Assembly (NCBI GenBank): GCA_903632075.3
Contig: CAHIKZ030000388.1
Span: 536,001-600,000 of the forward strand
Origin: Acanthosepion pharaonis
Taxonomy: Eukaryota; Mollusca; Cephalopoda; Sepiida; Sepiidae
Length of the DNA stretch: 64,000 nt
Direction of reading: 5' to 3'
Shown here: in pieces, positions 55,307 to 64,000 of the stretch
How positions within the stretch are numbered: position 1 is the stretch's first letter
Layout: each line of letters starts with the position of its first letter
Position numbers and translations under genes: made by a program
Notes under the pieces: generated by a model
The model's database searches: none
What the model was told of the DNA's origin: nothing
Seen by the model: only the letters and a program-made list of their open reading frames with translations

Positions 55307-57351
55307 CTACAAAATACAAAAGCATTAAAAGATTTATTTATTGTACAGAAAAATAAATAGGTAGAGAACAAGAGGAAAAGCGTAATGCTTCTACAAGTAG
55401 TAGCGAAGATAATTTTAGTTAGATACACACGCTAATGCGAAAAAGAAAAAAAAAAGCATTCTTTTTAGAATTATTCAACTAGTTCGTCGTAGGCGGAAGG
55501 GAAGAAGAAAACGGAAAGAGATTTTACTGTAACCGTCAAGTATATTTTTCGCACAATTTATTTTAAATTGAAAGAAAAACTTTAGATATATAAAGATTTT
55601 TCTTGGGGGAAATTACAAGTTTAACTTGTCAAATATAAAGAGACGAGCAGCATTTGAAAACTAAAAGAATCAAGAATTTTAAGTGGGAGAGAGTAGAATA
55701 TGAAAGCAAGTTTTAGAAATCATTTTTCCTCTTTTCGAAGTGACTTTAGTTTAAAAACATGGACTTTTTAACGTGATAGGGAAAAAAAGATATTTAAATA
55801 ATTGACTAATTTATATATTTCAAACAGGTCAATTTTTGACGAGAAAAAAAAAAAAAAAAAAAGGGTTAAAAAAAAAAAAAAAAATCAAAAAACTTTTTGC
55901 AACGTGAAAAGAAAGGACTTTCCTTTTTTTAGTTTCAATATTTTCCCAACAGACACACAAAAGTGCCAATTGAATTGATTCAATGACAACGCTGCGTACA
56001 GATTCTGAATTTGTGAAAGTTGGTTAACTTTTTTGTTGTTGTTGTTGAAATTTAATAGGCTAAAAATTTCAGGTTTTGTTTAAGAATTTGCAAACCTTCC
56101 CCCTACTCAAAGCATGCAAGCTTCGTTTAACTGCATCAAATTTTACGCACTAATTGTTAAAAACCCCATTGATGACAAACGAAGCATTTATTTGCCGACT
56201 ATAACTTAGTCTTCTCTCTCTACGTTACAGAGTAAGACGCATTATTATTATTAGGAGTCACACTATTGAAAAGGCGTGATTATTATTTCTTCCACCCACA
56301 CGTGAAGAATAGCATTTCAATGCCACTTGCAAAAAAGAGCGTGATACACACGCTAACATTACACACGATCGAACGAATATATACGCACATACAAGAAGTA
56401 AAGTGAGGGTTTTTACACTTTTACACGCATTTTATTTAAAACTAAAAGCAAGCAGTCTTATCAGGACATATACAGACAAGATCATTATAGAAACTTTTTT
56501 ATATACAAATCAACTGTCATTTTCCCCTTAAATTTAAACAAATTTTTTTGTCTTCGTTTCAAAATTTCGCTCGCCGACAAGTTACAGAAAATGACGTAAA
56601 CAAAACATTGAGAGGAAAATCGAAATTATGTTTAAAGTTTAACTTCAAATAAACCACACTACACATGCATACAAATGCATTCGTTTTTATTCTTTTCATA
56701 ACCTACAATTCAACAATATATTTTTTAATACATCACTTAAGTTTCCACATCCACAATTTTCTTTTTAATCGGATAGCAAGTGAACGGAACCTAAACCTTA
56801 AATTTGTAAAAACGGTTACAGACTGTCACATTAAAGATTTGTACCAGGAAGAAGGAAAAAAAAAAAGTTAAAAAAAAAAAGTAAGTAAAAGTTAAGTGTG
56901 GCAACAACTGACAGTTTTGTAAAATAGCCACTGTAAGAAAAAAGAAAAACGTAAGTTTATAGTTTATCAATTGAAAATAAAATAAAAACTCATTTTTAAC
57001 TTTTTTCTTTTCTTCCTTTGCTTAAAACAAGAAGGATAAAGAATGTTATTTTAGCGAAGATTTAAAAAAAATAAATAAATAAAAGCACGGCATAAGAGAC
57101 ATTTTATAATTTGTCAAGTTTTAACTTCGAAATTTAATCACGTTTACAGAATTAAAATAAAATTATCTTTTTTAAAACTGCACTTATAATCACTTGCTTT
57201 GCTAAATGCGCGCATTGCTTTCTCGGCGTGTCAAAGCTACAGAAAGCGCGTGTGTGTGAGTCCGTGTGTCACTTACTTTACGAAAACATGGATGGATAGG
57301 CACTGAATAGTAGTAGTAAAAAAAAGTGGTAAATATTTAAACGATTCTCAC
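55307..57351 (-). other. Intron 1 of the cPKC gene
   Basis: 2,045 bases, GT...AG. Markedly free of the SINE and LINE copies found elsewhere, apart from A-runs (55844, 55869). Confidence 0.75.
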
Positions 57352-57500
57352 CAAATAAAATCCTTACAGTGGCTGCAGAAGGTCGGCTGCTTGAAAAAGC
57401 GCGGCACAAACTTGTGGTCTTTGATTTCGAAGACATTTTTCTGTCGTAAAGCACCTCGACGTTGTACTCCTTTCACGGCGACAGGCTCCGAGTCAGCCAT
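57352..57500 (-). CDS. PRKC (conventional, alpha/beta-like): Conventional protein kinase C, coding exon 1 (start codon, pseudosubstrate, first half of C1A)
   Basis: Encodes residues 1-49 and two bases of Trp50 of a Ca2+/diacylglycerol-dependent Ser/Thr kinase. The product begins MADSEPVAVK. Residues 14-23 read RRGALRQKNV, the cPKC pseudosubstrate with Ala where a substrate has Ser; it blocks the active site until diacylglycerol and Ca2+ recruit the enzyme to membranes. C1A begins at His29, with Cys42 and Cys45 as the next zinc ligands in the block FFKQPTFCSHCKDFIW, a near-invariant cPKC signature. The ATG at 57500 has a strong context (A at -3, G at +4). The frame is open upstream to 57569 but has no earlier ATG there. 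The exon ends in TTG followed by GTGAGA, a good donor, splitting the Trp codon TG/G. The next exon is at 55306. Whether this is the alpha/beta-type orthologue or a paralogue cannot be settled from the N-terminus. Confidence 0.97.
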
Positions 57501-57740
57501 TTTTGCACTGACCGTAAGTATACGTGTGTGCGTGCGTGAGAGCAAAGTGCGTGCGGGTGTGGATTTCAAGGCGAGTGCGCGCGCGCGTTGATTGGCTGAT
57601 GCTCGCTACCGGGCCGCGCCGCACATACATACACACGACCTCACACGCACTAATAAGGGAGGTAACTCTGAGTGACTAGCACACGCACTTACAGACCGAC
57701 ACAATCACGTTGCGCGTGCGGGTGTAGCTCAGTGGTAGCC
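57501..57740 (-). promoter_or_regulatory. CpG-rich promoter and 5' UTR region of the cPKC gene
   Basis: This stretch is much richer in G+C and CpG than its surroundings (a run of CG dinucleotides at 57575-57588, more at 57610-57622). On the minus strand an inverted CCAAT box (AGCCAATC) lies at about 57596-57589, roughly 90 bases before the ATG. There is no clear TATA box, as expected for a CpG-type promoter. The transcription start cannot be placed from sequence alone. The assignment rests on position, composition and the CCAAT box. Confidence 0.55.
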
Positions 57741-57795
57741 CTATAGGATTGCAAGCTGTGAGGTCAGTTCTATTTTTGGTAGCGGGTGGGTGATG
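57714..57795 (+). repeat. tRNA-like sequence upstream of the cPKC promoter (degenerate, SINE head?)
   Basis: A perfect A-box, TAGCTCAGTGG, lies at 57725-57735, followed by a loop TTGCAAG (anticodon position GCA, Cys) and a poor B-box (AGTTCTATTTT) at 57766-57776. The acceptor ends do not pair and the anticodon stem is weak, so this is not a working tRNA gene. It looks like a decayed tRNA or the head of a SINE. Confidence 0.4.
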
Positions 57796-57799
57796 TTCG

Positions 57800-59400
57800 T
57801 TACTAACAATTTACGTAGCGGACTGAAAAACACTAATCGTTTTGCTTAAAAATAAAATAGAAAACAAAAGCTAGCCCCTTTTGTAAATTTTAGCCAACTT
57901 GCTTGTAAAATCCGTAGTCGAAACCCCTGCGCAAATACTGTCGTTAAGTCAACATTGTTAAATGTTAAAATAATTTTTCTAGTGTTTTACTTTTAGCTAA
58001 GTGGCTGCAAAGGGATCTTTATAAGTACAGAAAATGGTAAAAATCTGGCAACCCTAAACATAGAAGGACCACATGATCAGTTTCAGAAAGGACCATAAAA
58101 CCCTGTTCACGGCCCCGAAATAAGTAATGAAATTTAGAGTTAGCGACGTGGTTTTAAATTTGATATCCGCTACTGCTGGTGAAATTTAGCGATATTGTTA
58201 AGAAAAGGCATGAACCCTAAATCTCCTGCATAAACAGAAATAAAACTAAAAGCCTAGTAGAAGAAAGCAGAACCGCCAAGAAACGTTGTGCTCGTGTCTA
58301 GTTAAGGATCGAGCGTTGAGGTAATAATAATTCTTATCGAATCTGTGAGCTGCATGTATCACGAGGCACGAAGAATTTGGAAAAAGAAAAGAAAAAAGAA
58401 ATGTATGACTTTTATTGCGGGATTTTCTGAGAAATTTTGTAATTTTTAGGTCTCACCTTCTTATTTTATTTTATTTTTTTAATCAAGAAAACTGTATTTA
58501 ACAGTTCAACCTGACATTCATTCCTATCCCCAGACCATTATCGCATCGATGCAAATATTTGGGTGCCCTGCCATACACACCCACACACGTAGAGAGGAAA
58601 GAAAGATAAAGACAAGTGAGAAACGCGAATCACTTGCAAACACGACGTTCGTAATATACCTGCTACTACACGTATGCAGCGGAACTCACAAGAAGAGGCA
58701 GATGTTATAGTTCTTCTGTTTTTTTTTGTTTTAGAGATATATGCTCTTAATGAAAAATGTTCTTAAAATATGGCCTGAGTTTTCTTAGCTTATGAGTTGG
58801 CATTTATTTAAGCTTTTAAAAAAAGTTTTTATTTCCTTCTTTTAAATAACGTCTTTGCTTCGCTCTGTCGCAAGGACTACGTCAATGGAAAACATTACAT
58901 ATCGATACATAAAATCATAAGCAACGTTATTTATTTGTGACAAGCCTCCACATGAGAAATTAACTGAATAAAAAGAAACCAGATATTATTATTTATAAGG
59001 ATTGTGCAAAAGTTCTCTGTGATTTTTTTCTCTCAATAAAGACTAGTGACTACAGTACACTACTAAATACAGAATTAAAAACGCTTATTTTTGGCACACT
59101 CTTTAAGAGTCTTAAATTATTAAGAAATGACACTTTATTTACTGTAGTAGTCGTAATTATAGTGTCAAACTTGTCCTTTAGTGTAAATAACTTTATAATC
59201 TATTCCATAAGAGATGTGTCTTGTTTATATGACTTTTATACGTATTTATCTGTCACGCAGCCTGAGATAATGATATTCAGTTGTTATAGTAACATGAGAC
59301 ATTATTCGACACCAATAAATGAACATGACTTGTGTTACCATAACAACAAAATATCTTTTTATTTCTTACGCTTTTTATTTTTTTTGTTTCGTCTTAGGTC
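57800..59400. other. Upstream flank of the cPKC gene
   Basis: No gene, RNA or clear element recognised. Ordinary AT-rich sequence. Confidence 0.5.
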
Positions 59401-59404
59401 TCAT

Positions 59405-59451
<47 letters not shown>

Positions 59452-59452
59452 C
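59405..59452. repeat. (TTTC)n microsatellite
   Basis: About 12 tetranucleotide units, directly before the palindrome at 59455. Confidence 0.96.
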
Positions 59453-59454
59453 TT

Positions 59455-59603
59455 TAAAGTGGACATTGAAGTCAACACCCAGAGGCGACTGTCTGTTTCA
59501 TGATAAACACAATCGTCAGGTTATATATGCATAGGCCCTGGCGATTGCGTTTTAACATGAAACAGACTGTCGCCTCTGGGTGTTGACTTCAATGTCCACT
59601 TTT
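59455..59603. mobile_element. Palindromic MITE-like element (~148 bp), nearly perfect
   Basis: Arms of about 46 bases (AAAGTGGACATTGAAGTCAA, CACCCAGAGGCGACTGTCTG, TTTCATG and their complement) appear identical. The middle also pairs (CACAATCGTCAGG with CCTGGCGATTGCG, one or two mismatches), so almost the whole element folds. No coding capacity. Confidence 0.9.
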
Positions 59604-59657
59604 ATAATTATATACGCTCTATCCCTGATATTGAGCACTTTAACCTATATACATACG

Positions 59658-59674
59658 CACACGCGCGCGCGCAC

Positions 59675-59748
<74 letters not shown>
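59658..59748. repeat. (CA)n(TA)n microsatellite
   Basis: CG/CA-rich start, about 25 CA units, then about 10 TA units. Confidence 0.95.
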
Positions 59749-59879
59749 GTATGATAAAATATAGTTTTAAGGATTAGTTTTATAGATTCCAAAAAAATTT
59801 CGCTCGAAGATAGAACAGAGCTTGGTACTTTAATTCAATTTAATTCAAATAATTATATTGAAGTTTTCGGCTCTTGTTT

Positions 59880-60152
<273 letters not shown>

Positions 60153-60389
60153 CAAATGTAAAAGAACGAAGAGTAAGATTTCAGCGTTCAAAACATTAAT
60201 TTAAAACAGAGCTCAATGCAAAATTAGATCCGCCGTATATATTTATTTATTATGCGGTGTTACATTAGAACATGCATATACCCACTACAAAACTGTACAT
60301 CCTTGTTCAGTTGCATCGTGATTCCTCACCTGATGAAACTTAAAAAAAGATTTTTTTGGGGTATGTGCATGTTCTAATGTAACACTGTA

Positions 60390-60391
<2 letters not shown>

Positions 60392-60450
<59 letters not shown>
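60392..60450. repeat. (TA)n microsatellite
   Basis: About 29 TA units. The nearby phrase CATGTTCTAATGTAACACTG (60368) is inverted at 60257-60276. Confidence 0.95.
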
Positions 60451-60453
<3 letters not shown>

Positions 60454-60739
60454 CCGTTTAAAAACACAACGCTTGAAGACTGGAAATTTTACTAAGAAAC
60501 ATCGATGTCGGGAAAAAATTGATATTTAAAAGTTAAGTAATCTTTTCATCTAATATCATTAATGCTCTATTTTTAATATTATTTTATTATTTATAATATT
60601 GAGCACTATATATAAAAATATCTTCTGTTACTTAAATCATATATATATATATAGAGAGAGATAATATTAGTGGTTAATATACACATACATATGCAATAAT
60701 ATATCTAAACTATATAAATATATATACATACATACACAT

Positions 60740-60871
60740 ACATATATATATATGTATAAACAATAATTCCAAGAGGAAGGATCCAGGTAGAACTCAATGT
60801 CTAGGACAGAGTAAGGATATAATAAAAAGGCTTAAACACTAATATTCCATGGTTTATTAGTGTTTAAGCCT

Positions 60872-60906
<35 letters not shown>
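60740..60906. repeat. Dispersed repeat bordered by (TA)n, copy 3, with perfect palindrome
   Basis: CCAAGAGGAAGGATCCAGGT, TAGGACAGAGTAAGGATATA, then arms 60824-60844 and 60855-60875 (AAAAAGGCTTAAACACTAATA and exact complement, 10-base loop), then (TA)n. Shortened relative to the copy at 25090. Confidence 0.85.
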
Positions 60907-60908
<2 letters not shown>

Positions 60909-60924
60909 TGCGTGCGTGTGTGTG

Positions 60925-61345
60925 TGGACTGGACTCTCCCGTCGTTTTCGGCGTATGAGGGTACAGAGACTCAGTTTTTGGAATCGAACAGCCAGTAATA
61001 TACGCACATATGATTTGATTATAGTGATGAAAGCCTTTGTAGAACCACCCACACTTTTTGGAAGAGCCCCCACTACAAAAAAGAACTGGTGCACATATTG
61101 TGCCACATGAAACCCCAACGAACCTCCACACGTTTTGAATCCAGTCCTATTCCTAGACCGGTTGCCAACCAAGGCTATAAGACTCAGTCATTCCTGCTAT
61201 TTACCCATAGCTGGATGGGAAAAGATGGATTAATACCTTTCCCAAGGGTATTTGCACGTAGGTGAATGTAATGAACTTGTCTGGAATTCGATCCCGCCTC
61301 TCCGATTACTCAATCTGAGCCTGCATTCATTACTCCACGCTTCGC
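60925..61345 (-). mobile_element. SINE S1, near full length, with good B-box
   Basis: Head on the minus strand: GTGGAGTAATGAATGCAGG, CTCAGATTGAGTAATCGGAG and B-box region GGGATCGAATTCC (61295-61283). The whole body follows, to ATATGATTTGATTATAGTGA in the plus reading at 61008. The best-preserved S1 head. Confidence 0.82.

Positions 61346-61392
<47 letters not shown>
61344..61392. repeat. (ATCT)n microsatellite
   Basis: About 12 units, next to the S1 head. Confidence 0.96.
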
Positions 61393-61393
<1 letters not shown>

Positions 61394-61394
61394 A

Positions 61395-61709
61395 TGGCCG
61401 GCTATTGTCTCTCGAGCACACTGATCTGCTAGTGCGGCAGGCTCAGGCACATTTGAGTTTGTTCAATACCCACAGAATCCACTGCATTTATGCTGTGTGG
61501 ACATTAGTTACACTTTCTGGGAGAGAGCGGGTCATCTGATGGAATCAACGGTTTAAACAAGGTAAGTATGCTGAAACTCTCTGTCACAATGACTTGTGCC
61601 TATACAACTATTGACAGTCGTGAGAAAACACGCTCTAGGCTCTCCAGATACTTTCCAAACATGCAGTACGCAGGCCGATAACATCAACCATAGTAAGTTT
61701 AGAACCTGA

Positions 61710-61752
<43 letters not shown>
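61395..61752 (-). mobile_element. SINE S2, copy 3, with (TCTA)n at its head
   Basis: GAGTTTGTTCAATACCCACA, GGAGAGAGCGGGTCATCTGA, ATGCAGTACGCAGGCCGATA, ACATCAACCATAGTAAGTTT, then (TCTA)n at 61711-61752, where the A-box should be. Confidence 0.7.
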
Positions 61753-61984
61753 CTAAAAAACATGACGATATTGGTCTGACCATCAGACAATATGAAACCT
61801 TAGACAAGAAAACATTCCAAACAAGACAAAAGGCAGCCATCTACATATGCCGCAAATTAAAGTGCTCAACGCCTAGACTATCTAGACAGATAAAAAAAAA
61901 CACTTTCACAACGACAACAAACTACGAAAGGCAGCGCGAGCCTCAACTCAAGTCTCACGCTCTCGCGATCTTCAGGCAAGTATC

Positions 61985-61986
61985 TT

Positions 61987-62033
<47 letters not shown>

Positions 62034-62048
62034 ATATATATATATATA
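61985..62048. repeat. (TC)n(TA)n microsatellite
   Basis: About 23 TC units, then ACATATATATATATATA, directly before the mariner end. Confidence 0.95.
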
Positions 62049-62720
62049 CCGAGTGTAACAGGAAAATTGTCTAAATCGCATGACATCATAATTGTCCATC
62101 CCACAAAATGTTTAATATCTGAAAAAAAACACAAAGCTAATTGAGTTTCTTTTTTCACGGTTTTCAGATAAGACGTTTAGCTATCTTGACACCATTTGCT
62201 GTTAGAATCACTGAAAAATATTTTGAGTTATTCAGTTAGAAAGAGAACAGGTTAAAATAATTTTGCGTCACACCCACTACCTTTTCAAATGAGCAATAGT
62301 GAGAGGAAAAAGATCATTCAGGCCTTCAGTAATGCTACCAACATTCATACTCTGGCTTCGATCTTCAACGTCCACTCAAGAACCATGAAGATAACGGTGA
62401 ATAAGTTGAAAAATAGAGAGAACAGTAGAGAGGAAACCTGGATCAGGAAGAATGATCAACATTTTAACTTAGCGCAAAAGAGACCAATTAGAAAAGATCC
62501 AACTCAATCCATAAGACGTTTGGCATATGAGAGAGGAGTTTCAGCTATGACAGTCCAAAGAGCAGTGAAAAAAGACTTGAAAATGAAGTCATATGTGAAA
62601 CCTGTGAGGCACTTTGTAACTTTAGGACAAAATCTTAGAAGGTTAGAGAGGACGAAGATCATCTTGAATAAGTTGGAAAATAATCGATATTGAGTTGAAA
62701 TTCATCAAGAAAGGTGCCGT
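62049..62720 (+). mobile_element. mariner/Tc1-type transposon, 5' half, truncated
   Basis: A 134-codon frame from the ATG at 62289 encodes the DNA-binding half of a Tc1/mariner-type transposase: a first helix-turn-helix (residues ~5-45, ERKKIIQAFSNATNIHTLAS) and a second (residues ~70-100, RKDPTQSIRRLAYERGVSAM, TVQRAVKKDLKMKSY). A PVRHFV...RLERTKIILNKL linker follows. The catalytic DD(D/E) domain is absent: the frame stops at 62693 and a T-rich sequence begins at 62720. The presumed 5' terminal repeat starts at about 62049 (CCGAGTGTAACAGGAAAATT) right after TA repeats, fitting insertion at TA. This is a different family from the Mos1-like remnants at 16-17 kb. It cannot code for an active enzyme. 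Confidence 0.8.
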
Positions 62721-62744
62721 TTTTTTGTTTTTTTTTGTTTTTGT

Positions 62745-62850
62745 TTTTTTGTTAACCCAAGTACTCCGAGGTCGTCCTCAGGGGTGAATTACAAAGACAA
62801 ACAATGTAACTATGATCGTTATGAGGGTGATTTTTGTAAACAGGCACGAA
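62745..62850. repeat. Repeat with GTTAACCCAAGTACTCCGAG start
   Basis: Resembles 2101-2160 (GTTAACCCAATACAAGCCCC): same T-run, same GTTAACCCAA, similar spacing to AATTACAAAG / AGTTACAAAG. Confidence 0.5.
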
Positions 62851-63049
62851 CGGGCTCTGTTATAATTACCGTATATACATGCTTATCATACGAACTTTGA
62901 AGACCTAATTTTGAAGCTAATTTGACTACGGTAAATAGCTATATAGTTTGGTCAACGGCCGAGCCAGGGACAGCCGTACATGCGCTAATTTTCTATCACG
63001 TGTATGATGCGACCCCCTTAAAATTAACTTCAAAATTCGCATAATACGC

Positions 63050-63665
63050 GAGTATTTTTTTTCTTTAAACATTCCAAGGCGGGAGTGCCACTATTACGCA
63101 GTGAGTTACAGAAAGTGAAAGTGAGAGTAAAGGTTGGGTATAGGGAGGATTGAGGAAAAGATGAACGGGGATCAAGGTAATAGAATGTGGAGATTGATAT
63201 TGCATTTAGATTTTTTAATAATGTATTTATCAGGGAAGCAAGTAAACGGAAGGGAGTTCCACTGTCGGGAAATGCAAGAAAAGATCTGTTGGAGTAGAAG
63301 AGGCAGTTCCATTTAACTATTTCAACAGTAAAAGGGTGGGACCTAAATGCCGATCCAGTAGCATGCTTAAATTCATGCAGTTGGGGTATCAGTGAAAAAA
63401 GCTCATCAGAGCAGTTGCCATGAAAATATTTGTAGAAAAGACAGAGGGAAGCCAGATCATGTATGTGAGAAAGTGACTGAAGCCGAGATGTCAGGTTGGG
63501 ACTGGTTACATTGCAGATCCTTTGGATTAGGTCGAGAACTTCGAGATGAACTGCGGGTGCACCAGAACAGATATGGCAACAATATTCAATGCACGGACAA
63601 ATGATAGATTTGTAAATGTGTAAGATAGACTATGATGAGAAAAACCTTCTGGCACGACACAATGA
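63050..63665 (-). mobile_element. LINE-A copy, 3' half
   Basis: Reverse-strand landmarks: tail AAGGCGGGAGTGCCACTATT, TTTATCAGGGAAGCAAGTAA, AAAGGGTGGGACCTAAATGC, GAAAATATTTGTAGAAAAGA, and GTGCACCAGAACAGATATGG, all matching the 16.4 kb copy. Outside the PKC gene. Confidence 0.78.
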
Positions 63666-64000
63666 ACCGTATTTATACATTTATTAAAATATACGGTGTT
63701 TTAAAATTAACTGTTGTAGCTATGGTGTTTTTTCTTTCTTTTTTGTTGTAAACAAGCGTTCACAATATAAGGGAGCTAACTAGTGATAGTAAATATACAA
63801 ATGGCATTAAATGTTGGTAAAATACATTTTAAAACATTTCGACTATACGCATAGTAAATTTTGTTCAGTTTTCCTTAGTTGCTTTTGATATAGATGGCTT
63901 CGAGAATTTGAAGATTTTGTTTATTATTTTCGTGGTGTTGTACATTGGTATTTTTGTCACTATATATAGAGAGATAGATACAGAGAATACTAATTTTAAA

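Noticed and set aside
57501..57569. N-terminal extension of PKC
   Set aside because: The frame is open to 57569, but there is no ATG before 57500 in it (the codon at 57569 is TTG), and the ATG at 57500 has a strong context and fits known cPKC N-termini.
62289..62693. Intact transposase or domesticated DNA-binding protein
   Set aside because: Only the DNA-binding half is present and the frame ends abruptly. There is no sign of a host promoter or of selection, though a domesticated role cannot be excluded from one sequence.

Overview
This is animal nuclear DNA: AT-rich, with long introns, many (TA)n microsatellites and dense fragments of SINEs, LINEs, Penelope-like and mariner elements. Nothing in it looks prokaryotic. 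The repeat mix (tRNA-headed and 5S-rRNA-headed SINEs, LINE 3' ends, palindromes tied to TA tracts) fits a mollusc, most likely a cephalopod such as an octopus. That placement is inference; the sequence does not prove the species.

The one host gene I can support is the 5' part of a conventional protein kinase C gene on the minus strand. Exon 1 (57500-57352) carries the ATG, the pseudosubstrate and the first half of the C1A zinc finger. Exon 2 (55306-55275) is a 32-base micro-exon. Exon 3 (32452-32370) completes C1A. The three join in frame through canonical GT/AG sites to give 88 codons with all eight C1 zinc ligands. Intron 1 is 2.0 kb, intron 2 is 22.8 kb, and intron 3 runs out of the window (more than 32 kb). 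Everything left of 57.35 kb that is not exon is therefore intron of this gene. Upstream of exon 1 is a short CpG-rich promoter-like stretch with an inverted CCAAT box, followed by about 6 kb of flanking DNA with more repeats.

The introns hold: many 5'-truncated copies of one Jockey-like LINE (LINE-A), with a shared tail ending near TTGCTTGGGGTGAAATGATT; several RTE-type LINE copies; two Penelope-like endonuclease fragments; remnants of two mariner families; one hAT-like end; and at least four SINE families. SINE S1 has a tRNA-like head. Some S1 copies carry an extra 5S-rRNA-like head in front of it. SINE S2 has two tRNA-like B boxes in a row. SINE S3 carries a hairpin motif that recurs elsewhere in the window. 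Two regions (20.9-23.7 kb and 44.2-46.1 kb) are built of old local tandem duplications. Several long perfect or near-perfect palindromes are present, some with a (TA)n tract as loop or border. Large minisatellites lie at 3.96-4.73, 7.04-7.71, 14.8-15.3, 30.0-30.5 and 38.2 kb.

I found no new multi-gene system. The most notable structures are the composite 5S/tRNA SINE, the dimeric-tRNA SINE, the hairpin motif shared by unrelated repeats, and the palindromes associated with TA microsatellites.
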